Shown here in pieces: positions 8,710-17,902 of a stretch of DNA of 64,000 bases. This DNA comes from an alpha proteobacterium BAL199. Its GTDB lineage: Bacteria > Pseudomonadota > Alphaproteobacteria > Thalassobaculales > Thalassobaculaceae. Numbering within the stretch: position 1 is the stretch's first letter; each line of letters opens with the position of its first letter. Made by a program: the position numbers and the translations under genes. The notes below the pieces were generated by a model. That model saw only the letters and a list, made by a program, of their open reading frames with translations. It did not search any database and had not been told where the DNA came from. Location: the NCBI GenBank assembly GCA_000171835.1, contig ABHC01000001.1, positions 124,001 through 188,000 of the forward strand, written 5' to 3'.

Positions 8710-9540
8710 TCAGCCGCAGTTCGGCGTGTGTTCGGTCGGATCGTACCCGGTCGTGCCGGGAACGCCGTAGCCTGGATAGACAGTGACCGCGGCAGAACCG
8801 GCGGCCGGCTTGATGCCGAACCACTTCTCATGCATCGCCGCCATGGTGCCGTCGAGCTTCATGCACTCGATCGCATTCTCCACCAGCTTGCGCATCTCGG
8901 CGTTGTCCTTGCGGATCGGTGCGGCCCACACCAGGCCGGTCGAATGCAGGTAGGACAGCTTGATCTGCGGGTTCTTCTTGACGGCCCAAGCCGAAACCGT
9001 GTTGCCGGCTACGTTGGCGTAGGCACGGCCGGACAGCACCGCCTGCACCGCATCGGTGTTGGTGCCGAAAGTCTCGACCGTCCAGCCAATCTTGTCGGTC
9101 AGACCGCGCACCCAGCTGTCATAGGCGGATCCACGGTTGACCGCGATCACCTTGCCCTTCAGTTCGGCGAGATCCTTGATATCCGGCGTTGAAGCCAGGA
9201 TCACGAACTGGAAATCGGTGTTCAGGTAGCCTTCGGTGAACAGCAGGTTCTCCGCGCGCTCCTTGGTTACCGTGGTTGGTGCGGCGACGAAGTCGTAGGT
9301 GCCGGCCTGCAGGCCCGGGAGCAGCCCCGAGAACTGGGTCGCCTCAATCGTCACGCCGCGCTTGCTGCGTTTGCCGATCTCGTTGGCGAGGTCGATGTTG
9401 AAACCCTCGACGCCGCCGCTCAGCGTCGGCATGGCGTGCGGCGCGAAGGTGCCGTCGACTCCGGTCTTTAACGGCTCCTGCGCCAGCGCTGCGCCAGCCG
9501 TCAGCAGGAATGCGCCGAGTGTTGCAGTCAATCTGTTCAT
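8710..9540 (-). CDS. Amino acid ABC transporter substrate-binding protein
   Basis: A 276-residue periplasmic binding protein of the SBP_bac_3 type. The ATG at 9540 opens a clear signal peptide ([20 protein letters not shown], cleavage after residue 20), preceded by a GGGGGA ribosome site; the upstream extension is not real. The mature part has the usual pattern: VDGTFAPHA near the start, then [13 protein letters not shown], and a late motif that closes the ligand cleft. It is first in the importer operon and sets its substrate, probably an amino acid or derivative. The 80-base gap before the ATPase is longer than the other gaps in the operon. Confidence 0.9.
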   Translation of the reverse strand: MNRLTATLGAFLLTAGAALAQEPLKTGVDGTFAPHAMPTLSGGVEGFNIDLANEIGKRSKRGVTIEATQFSGLLPGLQAGTYDFVAAPTTVTKERAENLLFTEGYLNTDFQFVILASTPDIKDLAELKGKVIAVNRGSAYDSWVRGLTDKIGWTVETFGTNTDAVQAVLSGRAYANVAGNTVSAWAVKKNPQIKLSYLHSTGLVWAAPIRKDNAEMRKLVENAIECMKLDGTMAAMHEKWFGIKPAAGSAAVTVYPGYGVPGTTGYDPTEHTPNCG

Positions 9541-9732
9541 GGTCAGTCCCCCAGTTGGAAACGTGTCGCCGACCTCCCCGGACAGTGGCTGTGACGCGTT
9601 GGACCGCGTTCTGTCGTCGTGAGGTACCGGTTCAATCCCAGAACGGGATCCGGTTGGGCCGTGTTTGCAGAGGCTGACACGATTCACCGCTGGGTTCCAA
9701 GCGCATACGATGCGGCAGGGCCTTGGGCGCGA

Positions 9733-10929
9733 TCAGGACGCCATCCGATTGGGCGTTTCGCTGACCGCGACTTGATTGCGGCCGTTCTGTTTGGCGTCGT
9801 AGAGCGCGGAGTCCACGCGTCGCAGCCAGTCCTCGGCGGTCTCGTCGGCCAGGATCAAGCCGACCCCGATGCTGACTGTCATGGTCTCGATGGCGGTGAA
9901 CCCGTATCCGGCAACGGCGTTCCGGATGGTTCCAGCCAAGGCGGCGGCCTCGTCGCGGTCGGTCGCCGGCAACAGGATGATGAACTCCTCCCCGCCCCAC
10001 CGGCAGAGGACGTCGCGTTCTCGAATCTGTTGGCCGAGCAGGTCGGTCAATTCGCGCAGCACCGCGTCGCCGGTGTGGTGGCCGAACCGGTCGTTGACCC
10101 GTTTGAAATAGTCGGCATCGATTGCCAGCAGCGAGAGCGGCGACCCTTCGTCCTGTGAGCGGGCGATCTCGACCTCGATCATGTCTTCGAAATGGCGCCG
10201 GTTCCAAAGCCCGGTCAGGCTGTCGGTGCGGGCAAGTGTCTCGATGTCCTGTCGGGCTCGTCGCAACTCGGCCTCCAGCCGCTCCCCGGTCTGCAGCAGC
10301 AGGCAATAGGCTCCGACGACGTCGAAGACGACCACGAGCAGCAGTGCCAGTCGGATCTTGGGGTTGCTCTCGAGCTCCATGACAGGCCCCGGCTGGGCGC
10401 TGAGCCAGGCGTGGTGCAGGTTGTTCGCAACCAGCACCAGCAGGACCGCAGACAGCAGCAGGAAGGATAGGCTGCGGCGGATTGCCGGCAATCGAAGCGG
10501 CTCCAGGGCGCAGCGGGCCAGAAGGACCGCCTGGGTGAGCGAGTAGATCACGACACGGCTGTCGAGATCGGGCGCAGCGCTGGCGAAAAACCCTTGAGCC
10601 GCTACGGCGATGGCGACCAGCGCGTAGTTCGCGAGGTCCGGTACCCGGCTGGTGTAGAGGGAGTGGAAGCGGGTCAATCCGCTGAACAGCAGGGCCGAGG
10701 AGGACAGCAGCAGGGCGTTGGTCAGGATGACCGCCAGGGCCGACGGATCCGGCCCGCGGACCGCGAACACCAGGGCTCCGGCGATCAGGCACAACTGCCA
10801 GAGCACCCAGTGGCCGAAACCCGCGTACACTTGGCGGGTGAAGTAGACCAGGATGAGGATCGCGCTCACTGACGTGAACACGGCAGCCGTGACGACGGCC
10901 AAAGTTGGGACGTCGAGGGTGGCGATCAC
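9733..10929 (-). CDS. Membrane-bound diguanylate cyclase (GGDEF domain)
   Basis: About 398 residues. The first about 210 form roughly six to seven hydrophobic spans, followed by a short coiled linker and a GGDEF domain. The active-site motif is intact as GGEEF (in [12 protein letters not shown]), and an RxxD inhibitory site (RERD) lies five residues before it. The enzyme should therefore make cyclic di-GMP and be feedback-controlled. The GTG at 10929 forms a GTGA overlap with the cobQ stop, suggesting coupling; an ATG at 10944 is the alternative. No known sensory domain is recognised in the membrane part. Confidence 0.87.
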   Translation of the reverse strand: MIATLDVPTLAVVTAAVFTSVSAILILVYFTRQVYAGFGHWVLWQLCLIAGALVFAVRGPDPSALAVILTNALLLSSSALLFSGLTRFHSLYTSRVPDLANYALVAIAVAAQGFFASAAPDLDSRVVIYSLTQAVLLARCALEPLRLPAIRRSLSFLLLSAVLLVLVANNLHHAWLSAQPGPVMELESNPKIRLALLLVVVFDVVGAYCLLLQTGERLEAELRRARQDIETLARTDSLTGLWNRRHFEDMIEVEIARSQDEGSPLSLLAIDADYFKRVNDRFGHHTGDAVLRELTDLLGQQIRERDVLCRWGGEEFIILLPATDRDEAAALAGTIRNAVAGYGFTAIETMTVSIGVGLILADETAEDWLRRVDSALYDAKQNGRNQVAVSETPNRMAS

Positions 10930-12446
10930 AGCGCGACCCCGCACGCGGTGATGTTCGTCGAGGACCGGATGCTTACCGGTCGTGCCGCTGCCAGCAGCGC
11001 GTCGGTGTCGAGATGCGCCGCCAGATGGTCGGCCAACCGGTCCAGCGTGGCGTCGACTGTTGCGTCGAAATTCAGCTGCGTATCCCCCTCGGCCCCCAGG
11101 GCGCGGAGGTATGACCGACGGAATCCGTCGGCGGTGAACAGCCCGTGTAGGTAGCAGCCGGAAACCCTGCCGTCAGCGGACGTCGCACCTTCCGCGATAC
11201 CGTCGGCCAGGCTCAGGACCGGACGACTGCGGTCCGGGCCGTCGGTGCGGCCGATGTGAATTTCGTAACCTTCGACCATTTCGCCGGTCGCGAGGTGCCG
11301 TGCCCTGGTACGGGCCAGGGTCTTGCTGGGCGTCAGAACCGTCGTGACGTCCAGCAGGCCGAGGCCGTCAGCCTCGCCGGCCGGACCCTCGATGCCCTCT
11401 GGGTCGCGGATCACCCGCCCGAGCATCTGGTAGCCGCCGCACAGCCCCAGTACCCGACCGCCGCGCCGCACATGGGCGAACAGATCGACATCCCATCCCT
11501 GGGAACGCAGGAAGGCCAGATCGCCGATCGTCGACTTCGAGCCCGGCAGCAGCATCAGGTCGGCATCACCGGGCAGCGGCTGTCCCGGTTGAATGATCCG
11601 CAGATCAACCGAGGGCTCGATACGCAACGGGTCGAGATCGTCGAAGTTGGCGATGCGCGACAGTTTCGGTACGGCGACCGTGACGGTCGTACCCGGTTTG
11701 CCGGCCCGCGTCGGTCGATCCAGTGCGACCGCGTCCTCGGCCGGCAGAAGTGCTGCGTCGGCGAACCACGGCACCACGCCGAAACTCGGCCAACCGGTGC
11801 GGTCCGTGATTGCCGCCAAGCCGTCGTCGAACAACGAGGCGTCGCCGCGGAACCGGTTGATCAAATAGCCGACGACCCGTTCACGGTCGGATTGTTCGAG
11901 CACGGCGTGGGTCCCGACGAGCGCCGCGATCACCCCGCCGCGGTCGACGTCACCGACCAGGACCACCGGCACGCCGGCGGCGTCGGCGAAGCCCATGTTG
12001 GCGATGTCGCCGGCGCGCAGGTTGATCTCGGCGGGACTGCCGGCACCCTCCACCAGCAGCAGGTCGGCGTCGGCGGCGAGGCGGGTGAAGCTTTCCAGCA
12101 CGGCGGCCAGCAAGGTCGGCTTCAGCGCCTGGTACTCCCGGGCGCGGGCGTGCCCGATCCGTTTGCCGTGGACGACGATCTGGGCGCCGGTGTCGGTTTC
12201 CGGTTTCAGCAGGATCGGGTTGAGGTCGACGGTCGCGGCAATGCCGGCGGCCCGGGCCTGAAGCGCCTGGGCCCGGCCGATCTCGCCGCCGTCCGCCGTT
12301 ACCGCAGCGTTGTTCGACATGTTCTGTGGCTTGAACGGACGGACCGCGAGGCCGCGGCGGGCAAACAGACGGCATAGTCCAGCGACGATCAGCGACTTGC
12401 CGACGTCGGAACCGGTGCCTTGGAACATGATCGCGCGGGCCGCCAT
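10926..12446 (-). CDS. cobQ: Cobyric acid synthase
   Basis: A 506-residue enzyme that amidates adenosylcobyrinic a,c-diamide to cobyric acid in cobalamin synthesis, using glutamine and ATP. The N-terminal dethiobiotin-synthetase-like half has the P-loop GTGSDVGKS. The C-terminal half is a glutamine amidotransferase with the nucleophile cysteine in [10 protein letters not shown] and a histidine in YLHGLF. Length fits the family. No other cobalamin gene lies in the window, and the 68-base leader is too short to hold a cobalamin riboswitch. Its stop overlaps the start of the diguanylate cyclase gene. Confidence 0.95.
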   Translation of the reverse strand: MAARAIMFQGTGSDVGKSLIVAGLCRLFARRGLAVRPFKPQNMSNNAAVTADGGEIGRAQALQARAAGIAATVDLNPILLKPETDTGAQIVVHGKRIGHARAREYQALKPTLLAAVLESFTRLAADADLLLVEGAGSPAEINLRAGDIANMGFADAAGVPVVLVGDVDRGGVIAALVGTHAVLEQSDRERVVGYLINRFRGDASLFDDGLAAITDRTGWPSFGVVPWFADAALLPAEDAVALDRPTRAGKPGTTVTVAVPKLSRIANFDDLDPLRIEPSVDLRIIQPGQPLPGDADLMLLPGSKSTIGDLAFLRSQGWDVDLFAHVRRGGRVLGLCGGYQMLGRVIRDPEGIEGPAGEADGLGLLDVTTVLTPSKTLARTRARHLATGEMVEGYEIHIGRTDGPDRSRPVLSLADGIAEGATSADGRVSGCYLHGLFTADGFRRSYLRALGAEGDTQLNFDATVDATLDRLADHLAAHLDTDALLAAARPVSIRSSTNITACGVAL

Positions 12447-12514
12447 GGGTCGGACTTAGCGCAGGCGCGGGCCGTTGGGAACGGGGTCCGTTCGGATGAC
12501 GCCGCGATTGTCTC

Positions 12515-12961
12515 TCAGGACAGGGCGCGAAGATTCGCTCGCAGGGTGTCGGGGTCGGATGCCGTGATCAGCGCCTCGAGTTCGGCATGGGTTTTCTCCC
12601 AGAACGGCATGGCCTCGATCAGCAAGTCACGGCCCGCGTCCGTCAGGGCCAGCAGGCGGCCGCGACGATCGGACTCGTCGACCGCGACGGTAACCAAGCC
12701 ACGCCGCTCCAGCGGCTTGAGGTTGGCGGTCAGCGTGGTCCGGTCCATGGCCAGGAGGGTCGAGACCGCCCGGATGCTCGGCGGGTTGGGGCGGTTGAGC
12801 GACATCATCAGCGAGAACTGACCGTTGGTCAGGCCGAGCGGCCGCAGCGCGTCGTCGTACCGTCGTGCCACTGCCCGCGCCGCCCGCTGCACGTGAAGGC
12901 ACACGCACAGATCGCGGACCCGGATGGTGAGATCAAATGGCAGATCGTCGGGGTTTGACAT
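12515..12961 (-). CDS. MarR-family transcriptional regulator
   Basis: A 148-residue winged-helix regulator. It shows the MarR layout: an N-terminal helix, a helix-turn-helix with LTNGQFSLMMSL and PPSIRAVSTLLAMDRTTLTANLKPLERRGL, and a wing with DESDRRGRLLALTDAGR (the D-x-R-x-R-x-L wing motif). It is divergent from the NTF2-like gene at 13048, and the gap holds a 12-base perfect palindrome. It probably represses that gene and itself. The inducer is unknown. Confidence 0.88.
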   Translation of the reverse strand: MSNPDDLPFDLTIRVRDLCVCLHVQRAARAVARRYDDALRPLGLTNGQFSLMMSLNRPNPPSIRAVSTLLAMDRTTLTANLKPLERRGLVTVAVDESDRRGRLLALTDAGRDLLIEAMPFWEKTHAELEALITASDPDTLRANLRALS

Positions 12962-12972
12962 CAGATAATAGT

Positions 12973-12984
12973 GTTGATATCAAC
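12973..12984. promoter_or_regulatory. Palindromic operator candidate for the adjacent MarR regulator
   Basis: GTTGATATCAAC is a perfect 12-base palindrome located 11 bases upstream of the marR start, in the divergent promoter region shared with the NTF2-like gene. MarR proteins typically bind TTG-N4-CAA palindromes of this type. Binding by this regulator is inferred from position and symmetry. Confidence 0.55.
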
Positions 12985-13047
12985 GTAAAAGTCAAACGTA
13001 TTCGCAACCGAGACGCTCGATCGAGCGCGATCACAATGGAGGCCAAC

Positions 13048-13491
13048 ATGGACGGTGCGACCCGCAGCAGCACGGTGCGGACCGAGGTCAGAAGCCTGCT
13101 CGACGGTTGGGTCGAGGCGGTCACCGCCCAGGACCTCGACCGGATCATGGCGTGCTACGTCGACGACGTCCGGGCGTTCGATGCCATTGCCCAACTGCAG
13201 TTCACTGGGCGGGACGCCTACCGGGAACACTGGAAGATATGCTTCACCATGTGCGAGTCGATGGCCTTTGAGATCCATGACCTGGACATCACCGCGGCCG
13301 ACGACGTTGCCTTTGCCCACTATCTGGCGCGCTGCGGCGGCATCGGGCCCGACGGCAAGGAGCATTTGGGGTGGATGCGGGCAACGGTCGGGTGCCGCAA
13401 GGTGGCGGGCCGCTGGCTGGTGACGCATGAACACTATTCAGCTCCGTTCGACCCGGAGAGCGGCAAGGCCCTGTTCGACCTGACCCCTTGA
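13048..13491 (+). CDS. NTF2-like / SnoaL-like protein
   Basis: About 147 residues with the cone-shaped NTF2-like pattern: an N-terminal helix (LLDGWVEAVTAQDLDRIMACYVDDV), then FTGRDAYREHW and a C-terminal sheet ending GRWLVTHEHYSAPFD. Members of this family act as small isomerases or hydrolases, or only bind ligands; no definite active site can be assigned here. The ATG at 13048 is chosen because GGAGG lies 5 bases upstream; earlier in-frame starts lie within the control region. Divergence from marR suggests ligand-inducible expression. Confidence 0.75.
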   Translation: MDGATRSSTVRTEVRSLLDGWVEAVTAQDLDRIMACYVDDVRAFDAIAQLQFTGRDAYREHWKICFTMCESMAFEIHDLDITAADDVAFAHYLARCGGIGPDGKEHLGWMRATVGCRKVAGRWLVTHEHYSAPFDPESGKALFDLTP

Positions 13492-13498
13492 TCGGGGA

Positions 13499-14653
13499 CT
13501 ATTTCGCGCTCGCCTGGCTGCGATCGTCACGCCAGGCGGCCAACGCTTCGCGCGCGACCGTCAGCAGACGCCGCTCTCGTTTGGTGTCGATCGCGATCGA
13601 CGCTGTCATACCGGCACGCAGCGGAGGCCGGCCGTCAACCTTTTCCAGGTCGATGCGCACCGGGACGCGCTGCACGACCTTGACCCAGTTCCCGGAGGCG
13701 TTCTGCGGCGGAAGCACCGCGAATTCCGCACCGGTGGCGGGGGCGATGGAGGTCACACGGGCAGACCAGGTTACATCCGGGTAGGCGTCGACCGAGACTT
13801 CGACCAGTTGACCTTCGCGGACGTGGGTCAACTCGGTCTCCTTCAGGTTCGCGACGACCCAGGTGTCGTCGACCTCGATCAGCCCGAAAGCCGGTTTGCC
13901 TTCCTCCAGCCATTCGCCGGGCTCGAGGTGAACCTGCGTGGCGATGCCGCCCGTCGGCGCACGCACTTCGGTGTACCCCAGGTGCAATTCGGCCAGGTTC
14001 CGTTCGGCGAGTGCTTCGAGGTACTTCGGATGCAACTCGGCGGCGCGTTCCGGATCGCCCCCCAGTTCGGCCAGCACCTTGCGAGTCTTCTCGCGCAATG
14101 CCCGCACGCGTTGGCGGGCGGACGCGAATTCGAACTCGGCTTCGTCGAGTTTGGCAGACGTTCCGGCCCCGGTCTTGGCGAGCGCCCGTTGCCGTTCCGC
14201 TTCGCGCTGGTAGTACCGAACCGTTTCGTTGCCTTCGTCGATCTCGGCCTCAATCTGGTGGAACTCCGCGCGCACCGCGTCGATGTCGTTGCGCACGGTC
14301 ACAATCTTTGCCTCGGTGATCTGCAACTGCAGCCAGTACGGGTCGGGATCGAGCCTGAACAGCACGTCGCCCGCCTGTACCCGCTGATCGTTGCGCACCA
14401 TGACCTCGACCACCCGGCCGTCGATGTCGGTCGAGATGGCAATGATATGCGCCTTCACGTAGGCATTCTCGGAGGTTACATAGCGCCCGGTAAAGGCATA
14501 CCAGGACGCCGCGCCCGCGATCAGGACGAGCGGTACCAGGACCAGCATGATCAGACGGCGAATGCGTCGACCCCGGCCCCGTCGTGCCCGTGTCTGTGCT
14601 GCCGTCGCGTCATGGGCCGTGGTGTCCTGGGCCGCCTCGGCCCCGTCAGTCAT
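13499..14653 (-). CDS. EmrA/HlyD-family membrane fusion protein
   Basis: A 384-residue periplasmic adaptor. After a basic N-terminus there is one membrane span (about 45-65, MLVLVPLVLIAG). A biotinyl-lipoyl-like domain split by a long coiled-coil hairpin (about 110-220) follows, then a beta-barrel domain (GEWLEEGKPAFGLIEVDDTWVVANLKET). EmrA-type adaptors link an MFS or ABC exporter to an outer-membrane channel. Its start overlaps the end of the upstream marR gene by 8 bases, so the two are one operon. No exporter gene is next to it: the next gene downstream is convergent. It must work with a pump encoded elsewhere or with none. Confidence 0.88.
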   Translation of the reverse strand: MTDGAEAAQDTTAHDATAAQTRARRGRGRRIRRLIMLVLVPLVLIAGAASWYAFTGRYVTSENAYVKAHIIAISTDIDGRVVEVMVRNDQRVQAGDVLFRLDPDPYWLQLQITEAKIVTVRNDIDAVRAEFHQIEAEIDEGNETVRYYQREAERQRALAKTGAGTSAKLDEAEFEFASARQRVRALREKTRKVLAELGGDPERAAELHPKYLEALAERNLAELHLGYTEVRAPTGGIATQVHLEPGEWLEEGKPAFGLIEVDDTWVVANLKETELTHVREGQLVEVSVDAYPDVTWSARVTSIAPATGAEFAVLPPQNASGNWVKVVQRVPVRIDLEKVDGRPPLRAGMTASIAIDTKRERRLLTVAREALAAWRDDRSQASAK

Positions 14654-15131
14654 CGGCAGCCTCGCGACCATTCTCCGCCAGCGGGCTGCGCAGTTCGTCG
14701 AAGTCGTGCAGGTTCGCCTTGATCTGCAGCAGGGTGTCCACGAAGGCTTCGTGCCGCTCGCCCTCGATGCCCTTCGTCGCGTCGCGCCGGATGTCGGCCG
14801 CAATGGAGCGCAGGGACCGCATCAGGCCCTGGACCCGATCGGTCAGGTAAACCCGTTTGATCCGTCGGTCGTGCCGGTCCGGCCGCCGTTCGATCCATTC
14901 CTTCTCTTCAAGGCGGTCAAGCAGCCGTCCGAGCGTTGCCTTCTCCAGATCCATGAACGCAGCCAGTTCCGATTGGGTCACGGCTTCCTTGGCGTACAGT
15001 GCCGTCAGAACCCACCATTGCGACCGGGTAAGGCCGAGCTCGCGTCCACGACGGTCGAACGCAACACGCATCAGCCGTGCGACGTCGTGGATCAGAAAGC
15101 CGAAGTTTCGATGTAAATCCGATCGTTCCAT
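14646..15131 (-). CDS. MarR-family transcriptional regulator of the adaptor operon
   Basis: A 161-residue MarR protein. The helix-turn-helix spans LTRSQWWVLTALYAKEAVTQ and SELAAFMDLEKATLGRLLDR; the wing has RRPDRHDRRIKRVYLTD. The frame is open to 15308, but the ATG at 15131 (MERSDLHRNFGFL) is the family-like start and lies 13 bases from a palindrome. It is co-transcribed with the EmrA-type adaptor, a common arrangement in which the repressor senses a toxic compound and releases the efflux gene. Confidence 0.87.
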   Translation of the reverse strand: MERSDLHRNFGFLIHDVARLMRVAFDRRGRELGLTRSQWWVLTALYAKEAVTQSELAAFMDLEKATLGRLLDRLEEKEWIERRPDRHDRRIKRVYLTDRVQGLMRSLRSIAADIRRDATKGIEGERHEAFVDTLLQIKANLHDFDELRSPLAENGREAADD

Positions 15132-15144
15132 GGCCCGATGATAG

Positions 15145-15156
15145 TTGGCATGCCAA
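15145..15156. promoter_or_regulatory. Palindromic operator candidate upstream of the marR-emrA operon
   Basis: TTGGCATGCCAA is a perfect 12-base palindrome 13 bases upstream of the marR start. A half-site-like repeat (ATAGTTGCCAAC) follows directly, so two regulator dimers could bind side by side. Autorepression by the adjacent MarR protein is inferred. Confidence 0.55.
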
Positions 15157-15192
15157 TAGTTGCCAACAGCGAGGTGGAATGCCGTCGACTGG

Positions 15193-16779
15193 TCATGACT
15201 CTTGTGTTGATGAAGACGGCACCGACGACGCTGCACTGGTCGCGTCGTCGGTGCGCAAGACCTCTTGAAGAGACATCTGCTCGCGTCGACTGACCGAAGT
15301 TGGTTCAAGCAATGTCGGGAAACTCAGCGTCACCGTCGTACCGCGACCGGGTGCGCTGGCGATGTTCAACGTGCCGTCGTGTTCACGAACCAGCGCCCGG
15401 CTCAGGGCGAGCCCGAGCCCGACACCCTCGACGGCTCGCGCTCCGCTGACGCCGGCCTGCTCGAAGGGCCGGAAAACGCGCTCAAGATCGTCGTCGGACA
15501 TGCCGATACCGGTGTCGGCAACACGGATGACGACCGTGCCGGCGGTATCGTCGCCAATGTCGACTTGAACCGATCCGCCTGCGTCGGTGAATTTCACGGC
15601 GTTGGTCAGCACGTTCAGCAGGATCTGCCGGAACCGAACCCGGTCACCAAGGATCGTTGCTGATGGGTTTGCGGCGGGAGCGAACCGCAGATCGATGCCG
15701 GAATCGGTGGCGCGCCCCTGCACCAGCCGGCAGCAGGATTCGATCTGTTCGACCACATCGAGTGGCTCGCGCCGAAGAACCAACTTTCCGGCTTCGACCC
15801 GTGACAGGTCCAGGACATCGTCGATCAGGGCGAGCAGATGATCACCGCTGGAGCGGATATCGTTTGCGTAGTCGCGGTACTTCGCGTGGCCGATCGGTCC
15901 GTACAGCTGTCTGGCCATGATCTCCGAGAATCCGATGATCGCGTTCAGTGGCGTTCGAAGCTCGTGGCTCATGGCGGCCAGGAACATCGATTTGGAGCGG
16001 TCGGCGGTCAGCGCGGCGTCACGGGTCCGCGACAGCTCCTCCGACGCGGCCTTCAGGCGGGTGTTCTGTCGGGCGAGCAGGGCGAGCGCGTCGGAGGTTT
16101 CCTGAAGCGCGCTGTCGCGTTCCCGAACCGCGGTCTGGAGGTGGTCGAGGGCATGACGCAGCGCCCGCAGGACCACCCGGTCGATCCCCAGATACAGTCC
16201 GGCTGCGATCAATGCCGAGAACATCGTGACCAGGGCGGTCTCGAAGAAGGTCGGCCAGAGACTGGCGCTGGTCGCAAGCTCGGCGACACGTCTACCGTTG
16301 ATGAGAATTGGCGCCCTGGCGGTGAGTACCGGCCGATCAACACGGGTTGTCGACGGCAACAGAACTTTGCCTTTCGGGCCAAGCAAGGTCCGCTCGATCT
16401 GAATTCCCATCGATGGAATTGAGGCAATCACCTCCCGGATGGCGCCAGTGTCGCTGGCCCATTCAGACCCCGCACCTTGAGCCTGGTTCGAAACGCGTTC
16501 GGCGGTCACTGCGGCCTCCAGGCCGACGTGCTCGTGGAGGGCGCGGATTCCGGCAAGCGTAAACAAGGCTGGAATGGAGAACAGGACGGTTGCGGTCACC
16601 GCAATTGTCAGGCGGCGAAGCGCCCGGCGCACCAGTGCGATGTCTGTTGCCGGAGTAGCTTCCAAACGGCCATACGCTGCTGCCGTATCCGACGATTTGG
16701 CGCCGAACTCAGTCCTTACAGCCGTGGGAACTTCGTTCGTCATGGCGCGCTTCGCGTCGCTGGGCTGGGTGGCCATCAT
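15193..16779 (-). CDS. Membrane-bound sensor histidine kinase
   Basis: A 528-residue kinase. Two membrane spans (about 50-75 and 185-210) frame a periplasmic sensor region of about 110 residues that matches no family I can name. A coiled linker, a HisKA domain with the phospho-accepting histidine in SHELRTPL (about 270), and a HATPase domain with N, G1 (DTGIGM) and G2 (GVGLGLALSRALV) boxes follow. No response regulator gene is adjacent, so it is an orphan in this window. The start can be either of two adjacent ATGs at 16779 and 16776. Confidence 0.88.
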   Translation of the reverse strand: MMATQPSDAKRAMTNEVPTAVRTEFGAKSSDTAAAYGRLEATPATDIALVRRALRRLTIAVTATVLFSIPALFTLAGIRALHEHVGLEAAVTAERVSNQAQGAGSEWASDTGAIREVIASIPSMGIQIERTLLGPKGKVLLPSTTRVDRPVLTARAPILINGRRVAELATSASLWPTFFETALVTMFSALIAAGLYLGIDRVVLRALRHALDHLQTAVRERDSALQETSDALALLARQNTRLKAASEELSRTRDAALTADRSKSMFLAAMSHELRTPLNAIIGFSEIMARQLYGPIGHAKYRDYANDIRSSGDHLLALIDDVLDLSRVEAGKLVLRREPLDVVEQIESCCRLVQGRATDSGIDLRFAPAANPSATILGDRVRFRQILLNVLTNAVKFTDAGGSVQVDIGDDTAGTVVIRVADTGIGMSDDDLERVFRPFEQAGVSGARAVEGVGLGLALSRALVREHDGTLNIASAPGRGTTVTLSFPTLLEPTSVSRREQMSLQEVLRTDDATSAASSVPSSSTQES

Positions 16780-16964
16780 GCACTCGACTCGTTAATCAGC
16801 CGTTAAGGATCCGGCTGTGGTCGATGGCTCGCATGACCGTCCGGAACGGCACCCGTTCCTTGGAGATGATGACCGGGCCTGCTTGACAGGCATAGACTGC
16901 CGACCAAGTTCAGGAAGGCAGACCCCGACAGCATCGGACGGGGCGCCAGCGTGGAGGTTGTCGA

Positions 16965-17789
16965 ATGGCCGAAGTCCAGTGGCCCCGCAAGGTTGCGGCG
17001 CACCTCGACCCAATCTGGGATGGGCTGCGCGCAGACGCCGAGACGACCGCGCGCGACGAGCCGGCGCTGGCGAGTTTCCTGCACGCAACCGTTCTGGCCC
17101 ACGATACGCTCGAACACGCCCTGGCCTATCACCTGTCGCAAAAGCTCGGATCGGAATCGATCACCGGGCTGTCGCTGCGGCAGACCATCGATCAGGCCGT
17201 GCATGGTGGGGCTGATATCGGCCAGTTGGTCCGTGCGGATCTTTCGGCAGTGTTCGACCGCGATCCGGCGTGCAACAGCTATCTGGAACCGTTCCTGTAC
17301 TTCAAGGGCTTCCAGGCCCTGCAGGCTTACCGGGTTGCCCATTGGCTGTGGGAGAACGGCCGCAAGGCGCTGGCACTCTATCTGCAATCCCGCACGTCCG
17401 AGGTGTATGGCGTGGACATCCACCCCGCCGCCCGCATCGGCCGGGGCATCCTGATCGACCACGCCACCAGCGTGGTGGTCGGCGAGACTGCGGTCATCGA
17501 GGACGAGGTGTCGCTGCTGCACGGCGTGACGCTTGGGGGGACCGGCAAGGAAACCGGCGACCGTCACCCGAAGGTCCGGCGCGGCGCCCTGATCGGCGCG
17601 AACGCCACGATCCTCGGCAACATCGAGATCGGGTCGTGCTCGCGGGTCGGCGCCGGCAGCGTGGTGCTTCATGACGTTCCGCCGAACACCACGGTGGCCG
17701 GCGTGCCGGCGAAGGTGGTGGGCGAGGCCGGCTGCGAGCGCCCTGCACTCGCCATGGATCAGCATTTCTCCGAGGACTGTGCGGACTGA
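16965..17789 (+). CDS. cysE: Serine O-acetyltransferase
   Basis: A 274-residue enzyme that makes O-acetylserine from serine and acetyl-CoA, the first step of cysteine synthesis. The N-terminal helical domain (about 1-145) includes the family stretch ACNSYLEPFLYFKGFQALQAYR. The left-handed beta-helix of hexapeptide repeats has the catalytic-site region DIHPAARIGRGILIDHAT and the loop GVTLGGTGKETGDRHPK. The C-terminus ends in ...EDCAD rather than the isoleucine that docks into cysteine synthase in the classical complex. It is divergent from the sensor kinase. Confidence 0.93.
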   Translation: MAEVQWPRKVAAHLDPIWDGLRADAETTARDEPALASFLHATVLAHDTLEHALAYHLSQKLGSESITGLSLRQTIDQAVHGGADIGQLVRADLSAVFDRDPACNSYLEPFLYFKGFQALQAYRVAHWLWENGRKALALYLQSRTSEVYGVDIHPAARIGRGILIDHATSVVVGETAVIEDEVSLLHGVTLGGTGKETGDRHPKVRRGALIGANATILGNIEIGSCSRVGAGSVVLHDVPPNTTVAGVPAKVVGEAGCERPALAMDQHFSEDCAD

Positions 17790-17902
17790 CGGCGTCAATC
17801 GACCCGGCTGACACGATCTCGCTCGGGTTTACCTTTCGTTGACGCCTGACCGGTACTGATGGTCCGTGCACCGTCCGGGGGACGGATGAAGGGGGACCGA
17901 GA

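Noticed and set aside
7630-9192. Plus-strand frame of 520 residues across the ABC importer
   Set aside because: It runs antisense to the clearly conserved permease, ATPase and binding-protein genes and shows no domain.
12447-12514. Cobalamin riboswitch upstream of cobQ
   Set aside because: The leader is only 68 bases before the next gene and contains no B12-box-like segment that I can recognise.
15132-15308. Longer start for the second MarR protein
   Set aside because: The extra 59 residues are basic and irregular, and they would cover the operator-like palindrome; the family sequence starts at 15131.
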